The notes under the pieces were generated by a model. It saw only the letters and a list, made by a program, of their open reading frames with translations. It had not been told where the DNA came from and made no database searches. A DNA stretch of 64,000 nt from NCBI RefSeq assembly GCF_013155545.1, contig NZ_JABJVV010000003.1:62001-126000 (forward strand), in the 5' to 3' direction. The position numbers and the translations under genes are program-made. Shown here piece after piece: positions 48,424-57,922 of the stretch (position 1 is the stretch's first letter; each line of letters begins with the position of its first letter). The DNA comes from Caenimonas soli. Its GTDB lineage: Bacteria; Pseudomonadota; Gammaproteobacteria; Burkholderiales; Burkholderiaceae_C.

Positions 48424-49512
48424 ATGCGCCACTCGGCTGAGCCCATCACTGTCGCGCTCCTGGGCCTCCCGGACGCCAGCGCGGCGACGCTGTACGGGTT
48501 CTACGACGCGCTCGCCAGCGTGCGGCGGGACTGGACCATGCTGCATGGCGGCGTGCCTGCCGACTCGCCGTTCCGCCCCCTGGTCGTGAGTCCGGATGGC
48601 AAACCCTTCGAGGCCGCGAACGGTGTGTGGATCACGCCCGAAGCCAGCTTCGCGCAATGCTCCCATCCCGAGGTGGTCGTCGTCGGCGACGTGATGGTGC
48701 CGCCGGGGACCGACGTGGGCGATCGGTTCGATTCTGCGGTGCAGTGGCTGCTGGCCAGCTACACGGGTGGCGCGCTGTTGGCATCCGCCTGTTCCGGCGC
48801 CGTGATCCTGGCGCGCACGGGGCTGCTGGATGGGCTCGACGCGACCTCGCACTGGGCTTATTGCGAGCACCTGCGGCGCGAGCATCCGCGCACGCGCTGG
48901 CACCCCGAGCGCGGGCTCGTCACTGCTGCGGACGGCCGCATCCTCATGGCCGGCAGCGGCGTTTCCTGGCATCTGCTGGTGCTGGCCCTGGTGGCGCGCT
49001 TCGCCGGACCCGAAGAGGCGATGCACGTCGCACGCATCAACCTGATGGACCTGAGCAGCGCCAGCCCGATCGCCTACGCCTCGCTCACCCACGGCAACCA
49101 AGCCGCCGATCCTGCGATCGCGCGCTGCCAGGAATGGGCTTCCGCGAACTACATGCGCGAGGCCCCGGTCGCGCACATGGTGACGCTGTCGCAGCTGCCC
49201 GAGCGCAGCTTCAAGCGCCGCTTCGCGCAGGCCACCGGCATGTCGCCGTTGGAATACGTGCACCACGTGCGACTGGAGGAGGCCAAGCAGCTGCTGGAAT
49301 CAGGCGACACGCCGGTCGAGGCGGTGGCCTTCGACGTGGGCTACAGCGACAGCAGCTTTTTCAGCCGCCTGTTCCGGCGCAAGGTGGGCATGACGCCCGC
49401 ACAGTACCGGCAGCGCTTCGGCAAACTCGCGCGCGAGCTGCAGGGGCTGGCCGGAGATGCCGGGGCTCAGCCGGGCCGGCGCGTCGAATCAGCTGCCGTG
49501 GCGCCGAGGTAG
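48424..49512 (+). CDS. GlxA-family AraC regulator (DJ-1/PfpI plus HTH)
   Basis: This 362-residue regulator has an N-terminal DJ-1/PfpI-like domain (about residues 8-190, with ASACSGAVILART) and a C-terminal AraC HTH pair (about 225-330, with PLEYVHHVRLEEAKQLLE and FDVGYSDSSFFSRLFRRK). GlxA regulators often control amine or betaine catabolism. The last 46 bases overlap the convergent aminotransferase gene. Confidence 0.93.
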   Translation: MRHSAEPITVALLGLPDASAATLYGFYDALASVRRDWTMLHGGVPADSPFRPLVVSPDGKPFEAANGVWITPEASFAQCSHPEVVVVGDVMVPPGTDVGDRFDSAVQWLLASYTGGALLASACSGAVILARTGLLDGLDATSHWAYCEHLRREHPRTRWHPERGLVTAADGRILMAGSGVSWHLLVLALVARFAGPEEAMHVARINLMDLSSASPIAYASLTHGNQAADPAIARCQEWASANYMREAPVAHMVTLSQLPERSFKRRFAQATGMSPLEYVHHVRLEEAKQLLESGDTPVEAVAFDVGYSDSSFFSRLFRRKVGMTPAQYRQRFGKLARELQGLAGDAGAQPGRRVESAAVAPR

Positions 49513-50684
49513 TCCATCGCCGCCGCAGTGCCGCTTTCGCGCAGCCGCACCCCGGCCAGCTTCAATCCCATCTCGCAGCCCGCGAGCGCGGCCATCAGCG
49601 TCAGGTCATTGCAGTCGCCCAGGTGGCCGATGCGGAACATCTTGCCCTTCACCTTGCCCAAGCCCGCGCCCAGCGACATGTTGAAGTTCTTGTAGATGAG
49701 CTGGCGCACCGCGTCGGCGTCCACGCCTGCGGGCATCATCACGCCGGTCAGCACCGGCGAGTAGACGGCCGGATCGGCGCACTGGATTTCCAGCCCCCAG
49801 GCCCGCACGGCGCGGCGGCAGGCCTCGCCCAATCGGTCGTGGCGGGCGAACACCTGCGGCAGGCCTTCTTCCATCAGCATGTCGATGGACTCGGCCAATG
49901 CGTACAGCAGGTTGGTGTTGGGCGTGTAGGGCCAGTAACCGGTCTGGTTCATCTCCACGATCTCGTCCCATTCCCAGAACGACTTGGGCAGCTTGGAGTT
50001 CTTGCTCGCTTCCAGTGCCCGCGGCGAGAGTGCGTTGAAGCTGATGCCGGGCGGCAGCATCAAGCCCTTTTGCGAACCGCTCACGGTGACGTCCACGCCC
50101 CATTCGTCGTGGCGGTAGTCGGCCGAGGCCAGGCCGGAGATCGTGTCGACGATCAGCAAGGCCGGGTGGCGGGCCGCATCGATGGCGCGCCGCACGCCGG
50201 CGATGTCGGAAGTGACACCGGTGGATGTTTCGTTGTGGACCACGCAGACGGCCTTGATCGAATGCTGCGCGTCGGCCCTCAGCCGCTCCTCGATCATGTC
50301 GGCCTGCACGCCGCGGCGCCAGCCCTCGGTGCCGGGCAAGCCCAGGAACTCGGGCTGCAGGCCCAGGCGCAGCGCCATCTTCTGCCACAGCGTGGCGAAA
50401 TGGCCGGTCTCGAACATCAGCACATGGTCGCACGCGCTCAGGGTGTTGACCAGCGCGGCCTCCCAGGCGCCGGTGCCGGACGCCGGGTAAATCACGACCG
50501 GATGCTCGGTCTTGAAGATGCCCCGAATGCCGCTGAGGACCCGGCGACCCAGCGCCCCGAACTCCGGCCCCCGGTGGTCGATGGTGGGATAGCTCATGGC
50601 GCGCAGCAGGCGGTCGGGCACCGGGCTGGGGCCGGGAATCTGCAGGAAATGTCGGCCGGCGGGATGGAAGTTCAGGCTCTGCAT
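49467..50684 (-). CDS. Class V aminotransferase (serine/alanine-glyoxylate type)
   Basis: This 405-residue PLP enzyme has the lysine K206 in SGSQKGLMLP, GTGAWEAALVNTL for the cofactor phosphate, and PGPSPVPDRLLRAM at the N-terminus. It resembles alanine- or serine-glyoxylate transaminases. AAGGAG precedes the MQSLNF start. It lies downstream of the GntR gene, with 180 bases between them that hold two repeated sites. Confidence 0.9.
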   Translation of the reverse strand: MQSLNFHPAGRHFLQIPGPSPVPDRLLRAMSYPTIDHRGPEFGALGRRVLSGIRGIFKTEHPVVIYPASGTGAWEAALVNTLSACDHVLMFETGHFATLWQKMALRLGLQPEFLGLPGTEGWRRGVQADMIEERLRADAQHSIKAVCVVHNETSTGVTSDIAGVRRAIDAARHPALLIVDTISGLASADYRHDEWGVDVTVSGSQKGLMLPPGISFNALSPRALEASKNSKLPKSFWEWDEIVEMNQTGYWPYTPNTNLLYALAESIDMLMEEGLPQVFARHDRLGEACRRAVRAWGLEIQCADPAVYSPVLTGVMMPAGVDADAVRQLIYKNFNMSLGAGLGKVKGKMFRIGHLGDCNDLTLMAALAGCEMGLKLAGVRLRESGTAAAMDYLGATAADSTRRPG

Positions 50685-50700
50685 GGAAACGCTCCTTGGT

Positions 50701-50790
50701 TTTGTATGCAATATCCGAGACTGTAGGCACACTATCCTCAGAGGTAAATACGCTCTGCGGCTGAAGTTGCCGGAACATTTGTATGCATAA
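50701..50790. promoter_or_regulatory. Pair of TTTGTATGCA repeats upstream of the aminotransferase
   Basis: TTTGTATGCA occurs at 50701-50710 and 50778-50787. The second is embedded in the palindrome TATGCATA. The form resembles operators of FCD-type GntR regulators. The adjacent GntR is the likely binder. The rest of the 180-base gap is otherwise featureless. Confidence 0.45.
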
Positions 50791-50864
50791 TTAGCGGCAG
50801 GGCGCGCGAACGAGCCCGCCCGCTCGCTTACACGTGCGGGTACCCGGGTCCCTGCGCAGGGGGT

Positions 50865-51617
50865 TCAGCCCTTGAAGATGGCCTCGAGGTCCACGTCGCC
50901 GTTGGTGTTGTCGAGCTTGAGGCTGCTCTCGATGTGATCGAGGTGGTCCAGCATCAGCTTTTCGGCCCGCGCCCGGTCGCGCTTGGCGACCGCGTCGATG
51001 ATGAGCTGATGCTCGTCATTGCGGCAGCTGCTGGCCGTCGGTGCGTCGTAGAGGAAGATGGTCAGGCAGGTCAGCATGCACAGCTCGCGCATGCTGCGCG
51101 CCAGCGCCGAGTTGCCGGCCAGTTCCGCGGCCAGGGTGTGGAACTCGCCGGAGAGCCGGATCACGGCGCGCTTGTCGTTGCGCCGGCGCGCGTCGGCCTC
51201 CAGTTCCTGGTGCTGGCGCAGCCGCGCGATCTTCTCCGGCGTGTGGGTATCGATCAGCCGCCGCAGCACCGCCGGCTCGATCAGTCGGCGCGCCTCGAAC
51301 ACGTCGCGCGCCTGCTCGATCGAGGGCTTGGCGATGAAGGCGCCGCGCTGCGGATAGAGCTCGACGATCTGCTCGTGGGCCAGGCGCGCCAGCACCTCGC
51401 GCACGCGCGCCCGGCTGACGCCGAAGATGTCCGCCAGCTTTTCCTCGCCCAGCTTGGTGCCGGGCTGCAGGCGATGCTCGAGGATGGCGACGTAGATCCG
51501 CTCGTAGATCTCGTCGACGGTGTTCTCGCGCTCGATGCGGGTGGCGGCGGGCTTGCGCGCGGTGGCGGGCATGGTGTCGGAGTGGCTATGGGAATGGCTG
51601 TGGGAGGGCGCCTGCAT
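50865..51617 (-). CDS. GntR-family regulator, FCD subfamily
   Basis: This protein of about 250 residues has an N-terminal winged helix (PGTKLGEEKLADIFGVSRARVREVLARL) and an all-helical FCD effector domain (with ARRLIEPAVLRRLI and LSGEFHTLAAELAGN). The extended start gives an unusual HSHSHSHS repeat; MPATARKP at 51572 is an equally likely start. It is likely to sense a dicarboxylate or amide and to control the surrounding catabolic genes. Confidence 0.9.
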   Translation of the reverse strand: MQAPSHSHSHSHSDTMPATARKPAATRIERENTVDEIYERIYVAILEHRLQPGTKLGEEKLADIFGVSRARVREVLARLAHEQIVELYPQRGAFIAKPSIEQARDVFEARRLIEPAVLRRLIDTHTPEKIARLRQHQELEADARRRNDKRAVIRLSGEFHTLAAELAGNSALARSMRELCMLTCLTIFLYDAPTASSCRNDEHQLIIDAVAKRDRARAEKLMLDHLDHIESSLKLDNTNGDVDLEAIFKG

Positions 51618-51646
51618 TCTATCGAGCGCGCCGGGCCGTGCGGGGG

Positions 51647-52372
51647 TCAGCGCCACTGGAACAACTCCCCCCAGCCCGTCACCTGCTCGGTGGGCACACC
51701 GGCGATGCGCAGCAGGCCCCACACCGTGGTGCTCACGGTGTCCAGCAGCGGAATGGCCAGTTCGCGCTCGACCTGCTGCGCCATGGCAGCGGCGCGCAGG
51801 TTGGTGCAGAACGTGGTGATGGCTTGGGGCTTGTGCTCCGCCACCTCGCGCATCAACGCCAGCAGGTTTTGCGGATCGACCTGGGCGAAATCGTGGTTGA
51901 CGCGGATGCCCAGGTGGCGCTCGGCGACCACGTCGATTCCAAGCGCGCGGTAGTTGGCAACGATGCGGGCCTGCACGTCGTCGGTGTACGGCGTGACGAA
52001 GGCCAGGCGCTTGACGCCGTGCAGCGCGAGCAGCTCATTGAGCGCCAGCACCGCCGTGGTGGCCGGGATTCCGGTGCGTTCGCGGATGCGCTCGCACAGC
52101 CGCAAGTCGGCATCGAACCCCAGCCAGCCGGACGAGGTACCGCTCCAGCCGATCGCATCGACCTTGGCGTCGGCCAGCAGTTCGGCCGCCGCCAGGATCT
52201 TGCTGTCGTCGAACTGGCCCAGCGCCCGGTCGTCCAGGGCGATCTCGGTGACCTTGAAGCGCGAGAAATGGACGCTCGCACCCGGCAGGCCGCCGACCAG
52301 CGCGCTGGTCAGCGGCTCCAGCGCGGTATTGGACGAAGGTGTCAGCACACCCAGGCGGACAGGTCGGGACAT
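51647..52372 (-). CDS. Asp/Glu racemase superfamily, maleate isomerase/AMDase-like
   Basis: This 241-residue protein begins MSRPVRLGVLTPSSNTALEP, the pattern of maleate isomerases. Those enzymes use two cysteines. Here the first position is a serine/glycine stretch (WSGTSSG, about 76-82) and only the second (TTFCTN, C189) remains, as in arylmalonate decarboxylase. The reaction is therefore uncertain; decarboxylation or one-base isomerisation is possible. It is divergent from the hydantoinase operon. Confidence 0.82.
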   Translation of the reverse strand: MSRPVRLGVLTPSSNTALEPLTSALVGGLPGASVHFSRFKVTEIALDDRALGQFDDSKILAAAELLADAKVDAIGWSGTSSGWLGFDADLRLCERIRERTGIPATTAVLALNELLALHGVKRLAFVTPYTDDVQARIVANYRALGIDVVAERHLGIRVNHDFAQVDPQNLLALMREVAEHKPQAITTFCTNLRAAAMAQQVERELAIPLLDTVSTTVWGLLRIAGVPTEQVTGWGELFQWR

Positions 52373-52694
52373 TCAGGACGCTCCAGAGGAAAAAGGTCGG
52401 AACAGGCCTCCAGTATGAGGGAAGGCCGGCAACCCGATTAACGAAGATTTGGATGAAACTGTCAACATCAGTGTAAACACTAACTGAATCCTTTTGTTCT
52501 TGGCCGATCATTCATCACCGAAGTAACCCACCGCTATCCGGGCTCACATGGCCTGGATTTTGCGATCCGCCAAGGAAAGATGACCGCCATGCTCCTCGCG
52601 CACCAAAACAACGCCGATGGCGTTTTGTCAACAATACTGTCTGCATTGATTATGGGCAGAGCCGGCACCGACGTGGTGCAGATGGGTTCCGGCC
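52373..52694. promoter_or_regulatory. 322-base intergenic region upstream of the hydantoinase operon
   Basis: No gene was seen. It is less GC-rich than its surroundings and holds two short dyads. One is AGTGT-N2-ACACT at 52470-52481. The other is TTGT-CA-ACAA at 52625-52634, about 60 bases before hydA, similar to FCD-type GntR operators. Promoters for both divergent transcripts should lie here. Confidence 0.4.
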
Positions 52695-54107
52695 ATGGCC
52701 TTTGACCTGCTCATCCGCAACGCCCGTGTCGCCACCGCCAGCGACACCTTCGACTGCGACATCGGCATCCGTGGCGGTCGCATCGCCCAGCTGGGCAGCG
52801 GTCTGGAGGGCGGAGCCCGCGAGATCGATGCCGCCGGCCGCGTCGTCACCCCGGGCGGCGTCGACGCGCATTGCCATCTCGATCAGCCGATGGAAGGACC
52901 GGCGCGCATGGCCGATAACTTCGACAGCGGCACCCGCTCCGCCGCCTGCGGCGGGACCACCACCGTCATTCCCTTCGCGGCCCAGGCCAAGGGCCAGTCG
53001 CTGCGGGCCGCCGTGCAGGACTATCACGGCCGCGCCGAAGGCCGGGCCCATGTGGACTACGCCTTCCACCTGATCGTGAGCGACCCCACGCCCCAGGTGC
53101 TGGAAGAGGAACTGCCGGCGCTGATCGCCGAGGGCTACACCTCGTTCAAGGTCTACATGACCTACGACGACCTCAAGCTGGACGACGGTCAGATGCTCGA
53201 CGTGTTCGACGTCGCGCGCCGCCACGGCGCGCTGGCGATGGTCCATGCGGAAAACGCCGACTGCATCGAGTGGCTGACCAAGCGCCTGGAGGCCCTCGGC
53301 CGCACCGCCCCGCGCTTTCACGCCCATTCCCGGCCGATGCTGGTGGAGCGCGAGGCCACGCACCGGGCCATCGCCCTGTCGCAACTGGTGGACGTGCCGA
53401 TCCTGATCGTTCACGTCTCCGGCAAGGAAGCGATCGAGCAGATCCGCTGGGCCCGCGCCCAGGGCCTCACCATCTTCGCCGAGACCTGCCCGCAATACCT
53501 CTTTCTCACGGCCGAGGACCTCGGCATCGACGACAGCTACCAGGGCGCACGCTGCATCTGCAGCCCGCCGCCGCGCGACAAGGCCAACCAGGAACTGATC
53601 TGGAACGGCTTGAACGACGGGCTGTTCACGGTCTTCTCCTCGGATCATGCGCCCTTCAACTACGACGATCCCGCCGGCAAGAAGCCTGGCGGCGCGGAAG
53701 TGCCGTTCCGCCACATCCCCAACGGCATCGCGGGGCTGGAAACCCGGCTGCCGCTGCTGTACTCCGAAGGCGTGCTGGCCGGCCGCATGACCATCAATCG
53801 CTTCGTCGAGCTCACGGCCACCAATCCGGCCAAGGCCTACGGCCTGCATCCGCGCAAGGGAACCATCGCCATCGGCAGCGACGCCGACCTGGTGATCTGG
53901 GATGAGCGCGAAGTGACCATCCGCAATTCGCAGCTGCACCACGCCGTGGACTACACGCCCTACGAAGGCATGCACCTGAAGGCCTGGCCCGGCCTCACGC
54001 TCAGCCGCGGTGAAGTCGTATGGGATGGCAAGAGCCTGCAAAGCCGCGCCGGCCGCGGCCGCTTCCTGCCCTGCGGCACGCCCTCCATCGCGCCACGCCG
54101 CAGCTGA
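52695..54107 (+). CDS. hydA: Dihydropyrimidinase/D-hydantoinase
   Basis: This 470-residue cyclic amidohydrolase has GGVDAHCHLDQPM, the carbamylated lysine region SFKVYMTYD, HAENAD, VHVSGKEA and SSDHAPFNYDD for the two-metal centre. It opens cyclic amides such as dihydropyrimidines or hydantoins. A racemase-like gene follows after 9 bases. There is no adjacent beta-ureidopropionase; the amidase downstream might fill that role. The start codon is ATG with weak ribosome sequence. Confidence 0.93.
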   Translation: MAFDLLIRNARVATASDTFDCDIGIRGGRIAQLGSGLEGGAREIDAAGRVVTPGGVDAHCHLDQPMEGPARMADNFDSGTRSAACGGTTTVIPFAAQAKGQSLRAAVQDYHGRAEGRAHVDYAFHLIVSDPTPQVLEEELPALIAEGYTSFKVYMTYDDLKLDDGQMLDVFDVARRHGALAMVHAENADCIEWLTKRLEALGRTAPRFHAHSRPMLVEREATHRAIALSQLVDVPILIVHVSGKEAIEQIRWARAQGLTIFAETCPQYLFLTAEDLGIDDSYQGARCICSPPPRDKANQELIWNGLNDGLFTVFSSDHAPFNYDDPAGKKPGGAEVPFRHIPNGIAGLETRLPLLYSEGVLAGRMTINRFVELTATNPAKAYGLHPRKGTIAIGSDADLVIWDEREVTIRNSQLHHAVDYTPYEGMHLKAWPGLTLSRGEVVWDGKSLQSRAGRGRFLPCGTPSIAPRRS

Positions 54108-54116
54108 AGGACCGAC

Positions 54117-54869
54117 ATGCGCATCCTGCTGATCAACCCCAACATCTCCGAGAGCGTGAGCGAGCTCATACGCATGGAGGCCCAGCGCAGCGCCGCGCCA
54201 GGCACCGAGCTCACGGTGCTCACGGCGCCGTTCGGCGTGGCCTACATCGAAACGCGATTGGAAGCCTTGATCGGCGCTTATGCGGCAGCCGGGCTGGCCG
54301 CCGAGCACGGCCCGCAACATGACGCCGTGATCGTCGCCGCCTTCGGCGACCCGGGCCTGGCCGGCATTCGCGAGCTCTTGCCGGTGCCGGTGCTGGGCCT
54401 GACGGAATCGGCGCTGGCCAGCGCCTGCCTGCTGGGCCACCGCTTTTCCATCATCGCGATTTCGCAGCGCATCCAGGCCTGGTACCGCGAGGTGGTGCAA
54501 GCCAACGGCCTGGCCGGGCGGCTGGCCAGCATCCGCGCGCTCGACCAGCCACTGGCCGACATAGGTGCCGTGCAGCAGGATCACAGCACGCGCCTGCAGG
54601 CGCTGTGCGAGCGCGCCGTCGATGAAGACGGCGCCGACGTGATCATCCTGGCCGGCGCGCCGCTGGCCGGCCTGGCCCGCGGCCTGCGCGGCCGCCTTCC
54701 GGTCCCCGTGGTGGACGGCGTCTCCAGCGCCGTCTGCCATGCCCAAAGCCTCGTCACCCTGCAGCCCGGCTGCGCACGCAAAGGCAGCTTCGCGCCGCCA
54801 CCCGTCAAGGCCAACAGGGGCCTGTCCGAGCCGCTGGCGCGCGCGTTGGCTGCGGCACCTGACCACTGA
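54117..54869 (+). CDS. Hydantoin-racemase-like protein lacking both catalytic cysteines
   Basis: This 250-residue protein begins MRILLINPNISESVSELI and has VAAFGDPGL and LAGAPLAGL at the two catalytic positions of hydantoin racemase. In that family these are CFGDPG and GCAG-type sequences; here both cysteines are alanine (A75 and A181). It should not use the two-cysteine mechanism and may have another reaction or be regulatory. It is the second gene of the operon. Confidence 0.85.
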   Translation: MRILLINPNISESVSELIRMEAQRSAAPGTELTVLTAPFGVAYIETRLEALIGAYAAAGLAAEHGPQHDAVIVAAFGDPGLAGIRELLPVPVLGLTESALASACLLGHRFSIIAISQRIQAWYREVVQANGLAGRLASIRALDQPLADIGAVQQDHSTRLQALCERAVDEDGADVIILAGAPLAGLARGLRGRLPVPVVDGVSSAVCHAQSLVTLQPGCARKGSFAPPPVKANRGLSEPLARALAAAPDH

Positions 54870-54918
54870 TTTCCCCCTGTCGTTCCCGCCACCTCCCTCA
54901 CTACAAGGAGCCTCCCGC

Positions 54919-55977
54919 ATGAAAACCCTTCTCAACCCCTCCGGCCTGCTGGCCTGCGCGGCGCTCGCCTGCGCGCTGCTGGCCGCACCTGCCCAGGCGC
55001 AGGAGCGCCTGAAATTCAAGGCGATCGGCCAGCCGCTGGCGACCGGCCTGATCCAGAAGAACAAGGAGCAGCCGTTCTTCGAGAATTTCGCGGCCCGCAC
55101 CGGCCTGCCTATCGATGTCGACTACAAGCCGATCGACACCCTGGGCCTCAAGGACACCGAGCAGCTGCGCGTGATGAAGGCCGGCCTGTTCGACATCGTC
55201 TCGCTGCGCGTGTCGCAGAATTCGCGCGACGAGCCCACGCTGCTGGGCCTGGACCTGGTTGGCGCCAGCCCCGACTACGCCACCGGCCGCAAGGTCGCCA
55301 AGGCCTACTTCGACACCGTCGACGCCCGGCTGCAGCAGCAGTTCGGCGTCAAGCTGCTGGGCGTCTGGCCCTTCGGCCCGCAGATCCTGTTCTGCAAGAA
55401 GCCGATCGCCAAGCTCGCTGACATCAAGGGCATGAAGGTACGGGTCTATGACCAGAACCTGGCCAAGTTCATCGAAATGGTCGGCGGCACGCCGGTGCCG
55501 GTGTCCTTCGCCGACACGCACCAGTCGCTGTCGCTGGGCGTCGTCGATTGCGCGATCACCGGCCCGAGCTCGGCCAACTCCGCCGGCTGGCCTGAGGTGA
55601 CGACCCACCAGTTGCCGCTGGGCTTCCAAATGGCGCTGAACGGCTACGCGATCTCCATGAAATCCTGGAACCAGCTCAAGCCCGACCAGCAAGCCAAGCT
55701 GAAGACCGCTTTCGACAAGCTCACTGACGAAATCTGGACCTACTCCGAAGAGCTGTTCCAGGACGCGCTGAATTGCAACACCGGCAAGGATCCGTGCACC
55801 ACTGGCAAGAAGTTCAAGCTGACGCCCGTGGCCGTGACGGCCGGCGACGGTGACCTGATCCGCAGCGCCGTGACGAAAGTATCGCTGCCGGTCTGGGCCG
55901 AGGTCTGCGACAAGTCCAACCCCGGCTGCTCGCAAAAGTGGCAAGCCACCGTCGGCCCGGCGCTGGGGCAGAAATGA
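54919..55977 (+). CDS. TRAP transporter solute-binding protein (DctP family)
   Basis: This 352-residue periplasmic protein has a signal peptide (about residues 1-28, ending AQAQ) and DctP-like motifs ADIKGMKVRVYD and VPVSFADTHQSLSLGVVDCAI. It binds a carboxylate or amide ligand. AAGGAG precedes the start. Its stop overlaps the DctQ start as ATGA. It belongs to the hydantoinase operon and may import the substrate. A C-terminal cysteine-rich stretch (CNTGKDPC, CDKSNPGC) could form disulfides. Confidence 0.93.
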   Translation: MKTLLNPSGLLACAALACALLAAPAQAQERLKFKAIGQPLATGLIQKNKEQPFFENFAARTGLPIDVDYKPIDTLGLKDTEQLRVMKAGLFDIVSLRVSQNSRDEPTLLGLDLVGASPDYATGRKVAKAYFDTVDARLQQQFGVKLLGVWPFGPQILFCKKPIAKLADIKGMKVRVYDQNLAKFIEMVGGTPVPVSFADTHQSLSLGVVDCAITGPSSANSAGWPEVTTHQLPLGFQMALNGYAISMKSWNQLKPDQQAKLKTAFDKLTDEIWTYSEELFQDALNCNTGKDPCTTGKKFKLTPVAVTAGDGDLIRSAVTKVSLPVWAEVCDKSNPGCSQKWQATVGPALGQK

Positions 55978-56633
55978 ACGCCGCCGCCCGACAAGCCGAC
56001 GTCCTTTCGCCGCCCTCCGGTCGGGCGGCGACGTCGAGCAAACAAGTCTCCATGAAAGACCGCATCGAGAACGCGCTGGCCACGGTGTTCGGCCTGATCT
56101 TTCTGGGCCTGGCCACGGTGGTGACGATAGAAACCGCGGCGCGCAAGCTGTTCAACGTCTCGCTGCAAGGCGCCGACGAATTGGGCGGCTATGCGCTGGC
56201 CGTGGGCTCCACCATTGCTTTCAGCCTGGCGCTGATGGGACGCAACCATATCCGCGTCGACGTGTTCCACGAGAAGTTCTCGCGCCGGGCGCAGGCCTGG
56301 CTGAACTGGGTGTCCATCGTATCGCTGGCCGTGTTCGCGATCTTCATCGCCTACGTGGCATTCAAGGTCCTGGGCGACACCCTGCAGTACCGCAGCACGG
56401 CGCAGACGCCCTGGGCGACGCCGCTGATCTGGCCGCAGAGCGTGTGGTATGCCGGCCTGGTGATCTTCGCCCTGCTGGCCACCGGCTATGCGGCGCGAGC
56501 CAGCGCCCTGTTGTTCGGCGGACGTATCGACACGCTGAACCACGACTTCCATCCCAAGAGCGCCAAGGAAGAACTGAAGGAAGAGCTCGACGACTTGGCC
56601 GTGCGCCAGGCGAGCGAAGGAGCCAAGCCATGA
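55974..56633 (+). CDS. TRAP transporter small membrane subunit (DctQ)
   Basis: This 219-residue protein has four membrane segments (about residues 35-60, 70-90, 105-130 and 145-165) with the DctQ pattern LQGADELGGYALAVGSTIAFSLA. It joins the receptor signal to DctM. The start and stop overlap the flanking genes (ATGA on both sides), so the three transporter genes are translated in sequence. A charged C-terminal tail follows. Confidence 0.92.
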   Translation: MNAAARQADVLSPPSGRAATSSKQVSMKDRIENALATVFGLIFLGLATVVTIETAARKLFNVSLQGADELGGYALAVGSTIAFSLALMGRNHIRVDVFHEKFSRRAQAWLNWVSIVSLAVFAIFIAYVAFKVLGDTLQYRSTAQTPWATPLIWPQSVWYAGLVIFALLATGYAARASALLFGGRIDTLNHDFHPKSAKEELKEELDDLAVRQASEGAKP

Positions 56634-57922
56634 ACGTGATGATAATTTCATTCGCCTTCGTGGCGATGCTGGGGATGATGCTGGTCGGCATGCCGATCGC
56701 CGTGTCGATGGCGGTGGTCGGCATCGTGGGCGGCATTGCAGCCTACGGCGTGCCCTTCATGGACTCGATCGCGCCGGTGATCTGGGGCGTGCAGAACGAG
56801 GCCCTGCTCACCTCCATCCCGCTGTTCGTGCTGCTGGGCGAGCTGCTGCTGCGATCGGGCATCGCCGACCGCATGTACATCGCGCTGTCGGCCTGGCTGG
56901 GACGCCTGCCCGGCGGCCTGCTGCACACCAACATCGGCAGTTGCGCGCTGTTCGCCGCGACCTCCGGGTCGTCGGTGGCGACAGCGGCGACCGTCGGCAC
57001 GGTGGCCCTGCCATCGCTGATGAAGCGCGGCTACCCGATGCGCGCCTCGCTGGGCTCGCTGGCGGCCGGCGGCACGCTGGGCATCCTGATCCCGCCCAGC
57101 GTGAACATGATCGTGTACGGGTCGCTGACCAACAACTCGATCGGCAAGCTGTTCATCGCCGGCATCATCCCGGGCCTGCTGCTCACCGGCTGCTTCATGC
57201 TGTGGATCCTGATCTCCAGCCTGGCCAGCGGCAACGCCATCCGCGAACCCATGGTGCCGCTGCCCGAGCGCATCCGCTCGCTGGTGCACCTGATTCCTCC
57301 GCTAGTGGTGTTCGGCATCGTGATGGGCAGCCTGTACTTCGGCATCGCCACCGCCGCCGAGAGCGCCGCCCTGGGCGTGATCGCGGCCCTGGGTTTCACC
57401 TGGCATTCGGGCAAGCTCAATCGCGAACTGCTGCGCACCTGTTTCATCTCCACGGCGCGCGTCAGCGGCATGATCCTCTTGATCATCGCGGCGGCTTTCA
57501 TCCTGAACCTCACCATCAGCCTGACCGGCGTGGCCGAGGCGATGACCAAATGGGTGGCGGGACTGGGCCTGTCGGCCACCGGGCTGATCCTGGCGCTGAT
57601 CGTGTTCTACCTGATCCTGGGCATGTTCATGGACGTGCTCTCGATGCAAGTGGCCACCATCCCGATCACCTACCCCATCGCCATTGCCCTGGGCGTGGAC
57701 CCGATCTGGTTCGGCATCTTCATCGTGCTGATGTGCGAGCTGGGGCTGATCACGCCACCGGTGGGCATGAACCTGTTCGTGGTGCACGGCATCCGGCCGG
57801 ACAACGGAGGTATCGAGGACGCGATCTGGGGCGCGCTGCCTTATGCGGTCATCATGATCCTGTTCACCCTGCTGATCATGATGGTGCCTCAGCTGGTGAC
57901 CTGGTTGCCGGCGCACATGTGA
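56630..57922 (+). CDS. TRAP transporter large membrane subunit (DctM)
   Basis: This 430-residue protein has about 12 membrane segments and DctM signatures TSGSSVATAATVGTVALPSL and GTLGILIPPSVNMIVYG, then GLITPPVGMNLFVV. It forms the sodium-coupled substrate channel. The start at 56630 overlaps the DctQ stop. The stop overlaps the amidase start as TGATG. Confidence 0.93.
   Translation: MNVMIISFAFVAMLGMMLVGMPIAVSMAVVGIVGGIAAYGVPFMDSIAPVIWGVQNEALLTSIPLFVLLGELLLRSGIADRMYIALSAWLGRLPGGLLHTNIGSCALFAATSGSSVATAATVGTVALPSLMKRGYPMRASLGSLAAGGTLGILIPPSVNMIVYGSLTNNSIGKLFIAGIIPGLLLTGCFMLWILISSLASGNAIREPMVPLPERIRSLVHLIPPLVVFGIVMGSLYFGIATAAESAALGVIAALGFTWHSGKLNRELLRTCFISTARVSGMILLIIAAAFILNLTISLTGVAEAMTKWVAGLGLSATGLILALIVFYLILGMFMDVLSMQVATIPITYPIAIALGVDPIWFGIFIVLMCELGLITPPVGMNLFVVHGIRPDNGGIEDAIWGALPYAVIMILFTLLIMMVPQLVTWLPAHM

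Noticed and set aside
51573-51617. A metal-binding His-rich N-terminus on the GntR regulator
   Set aside because: The repeat exists only if the longer start is used; a start at 51572 removes it.
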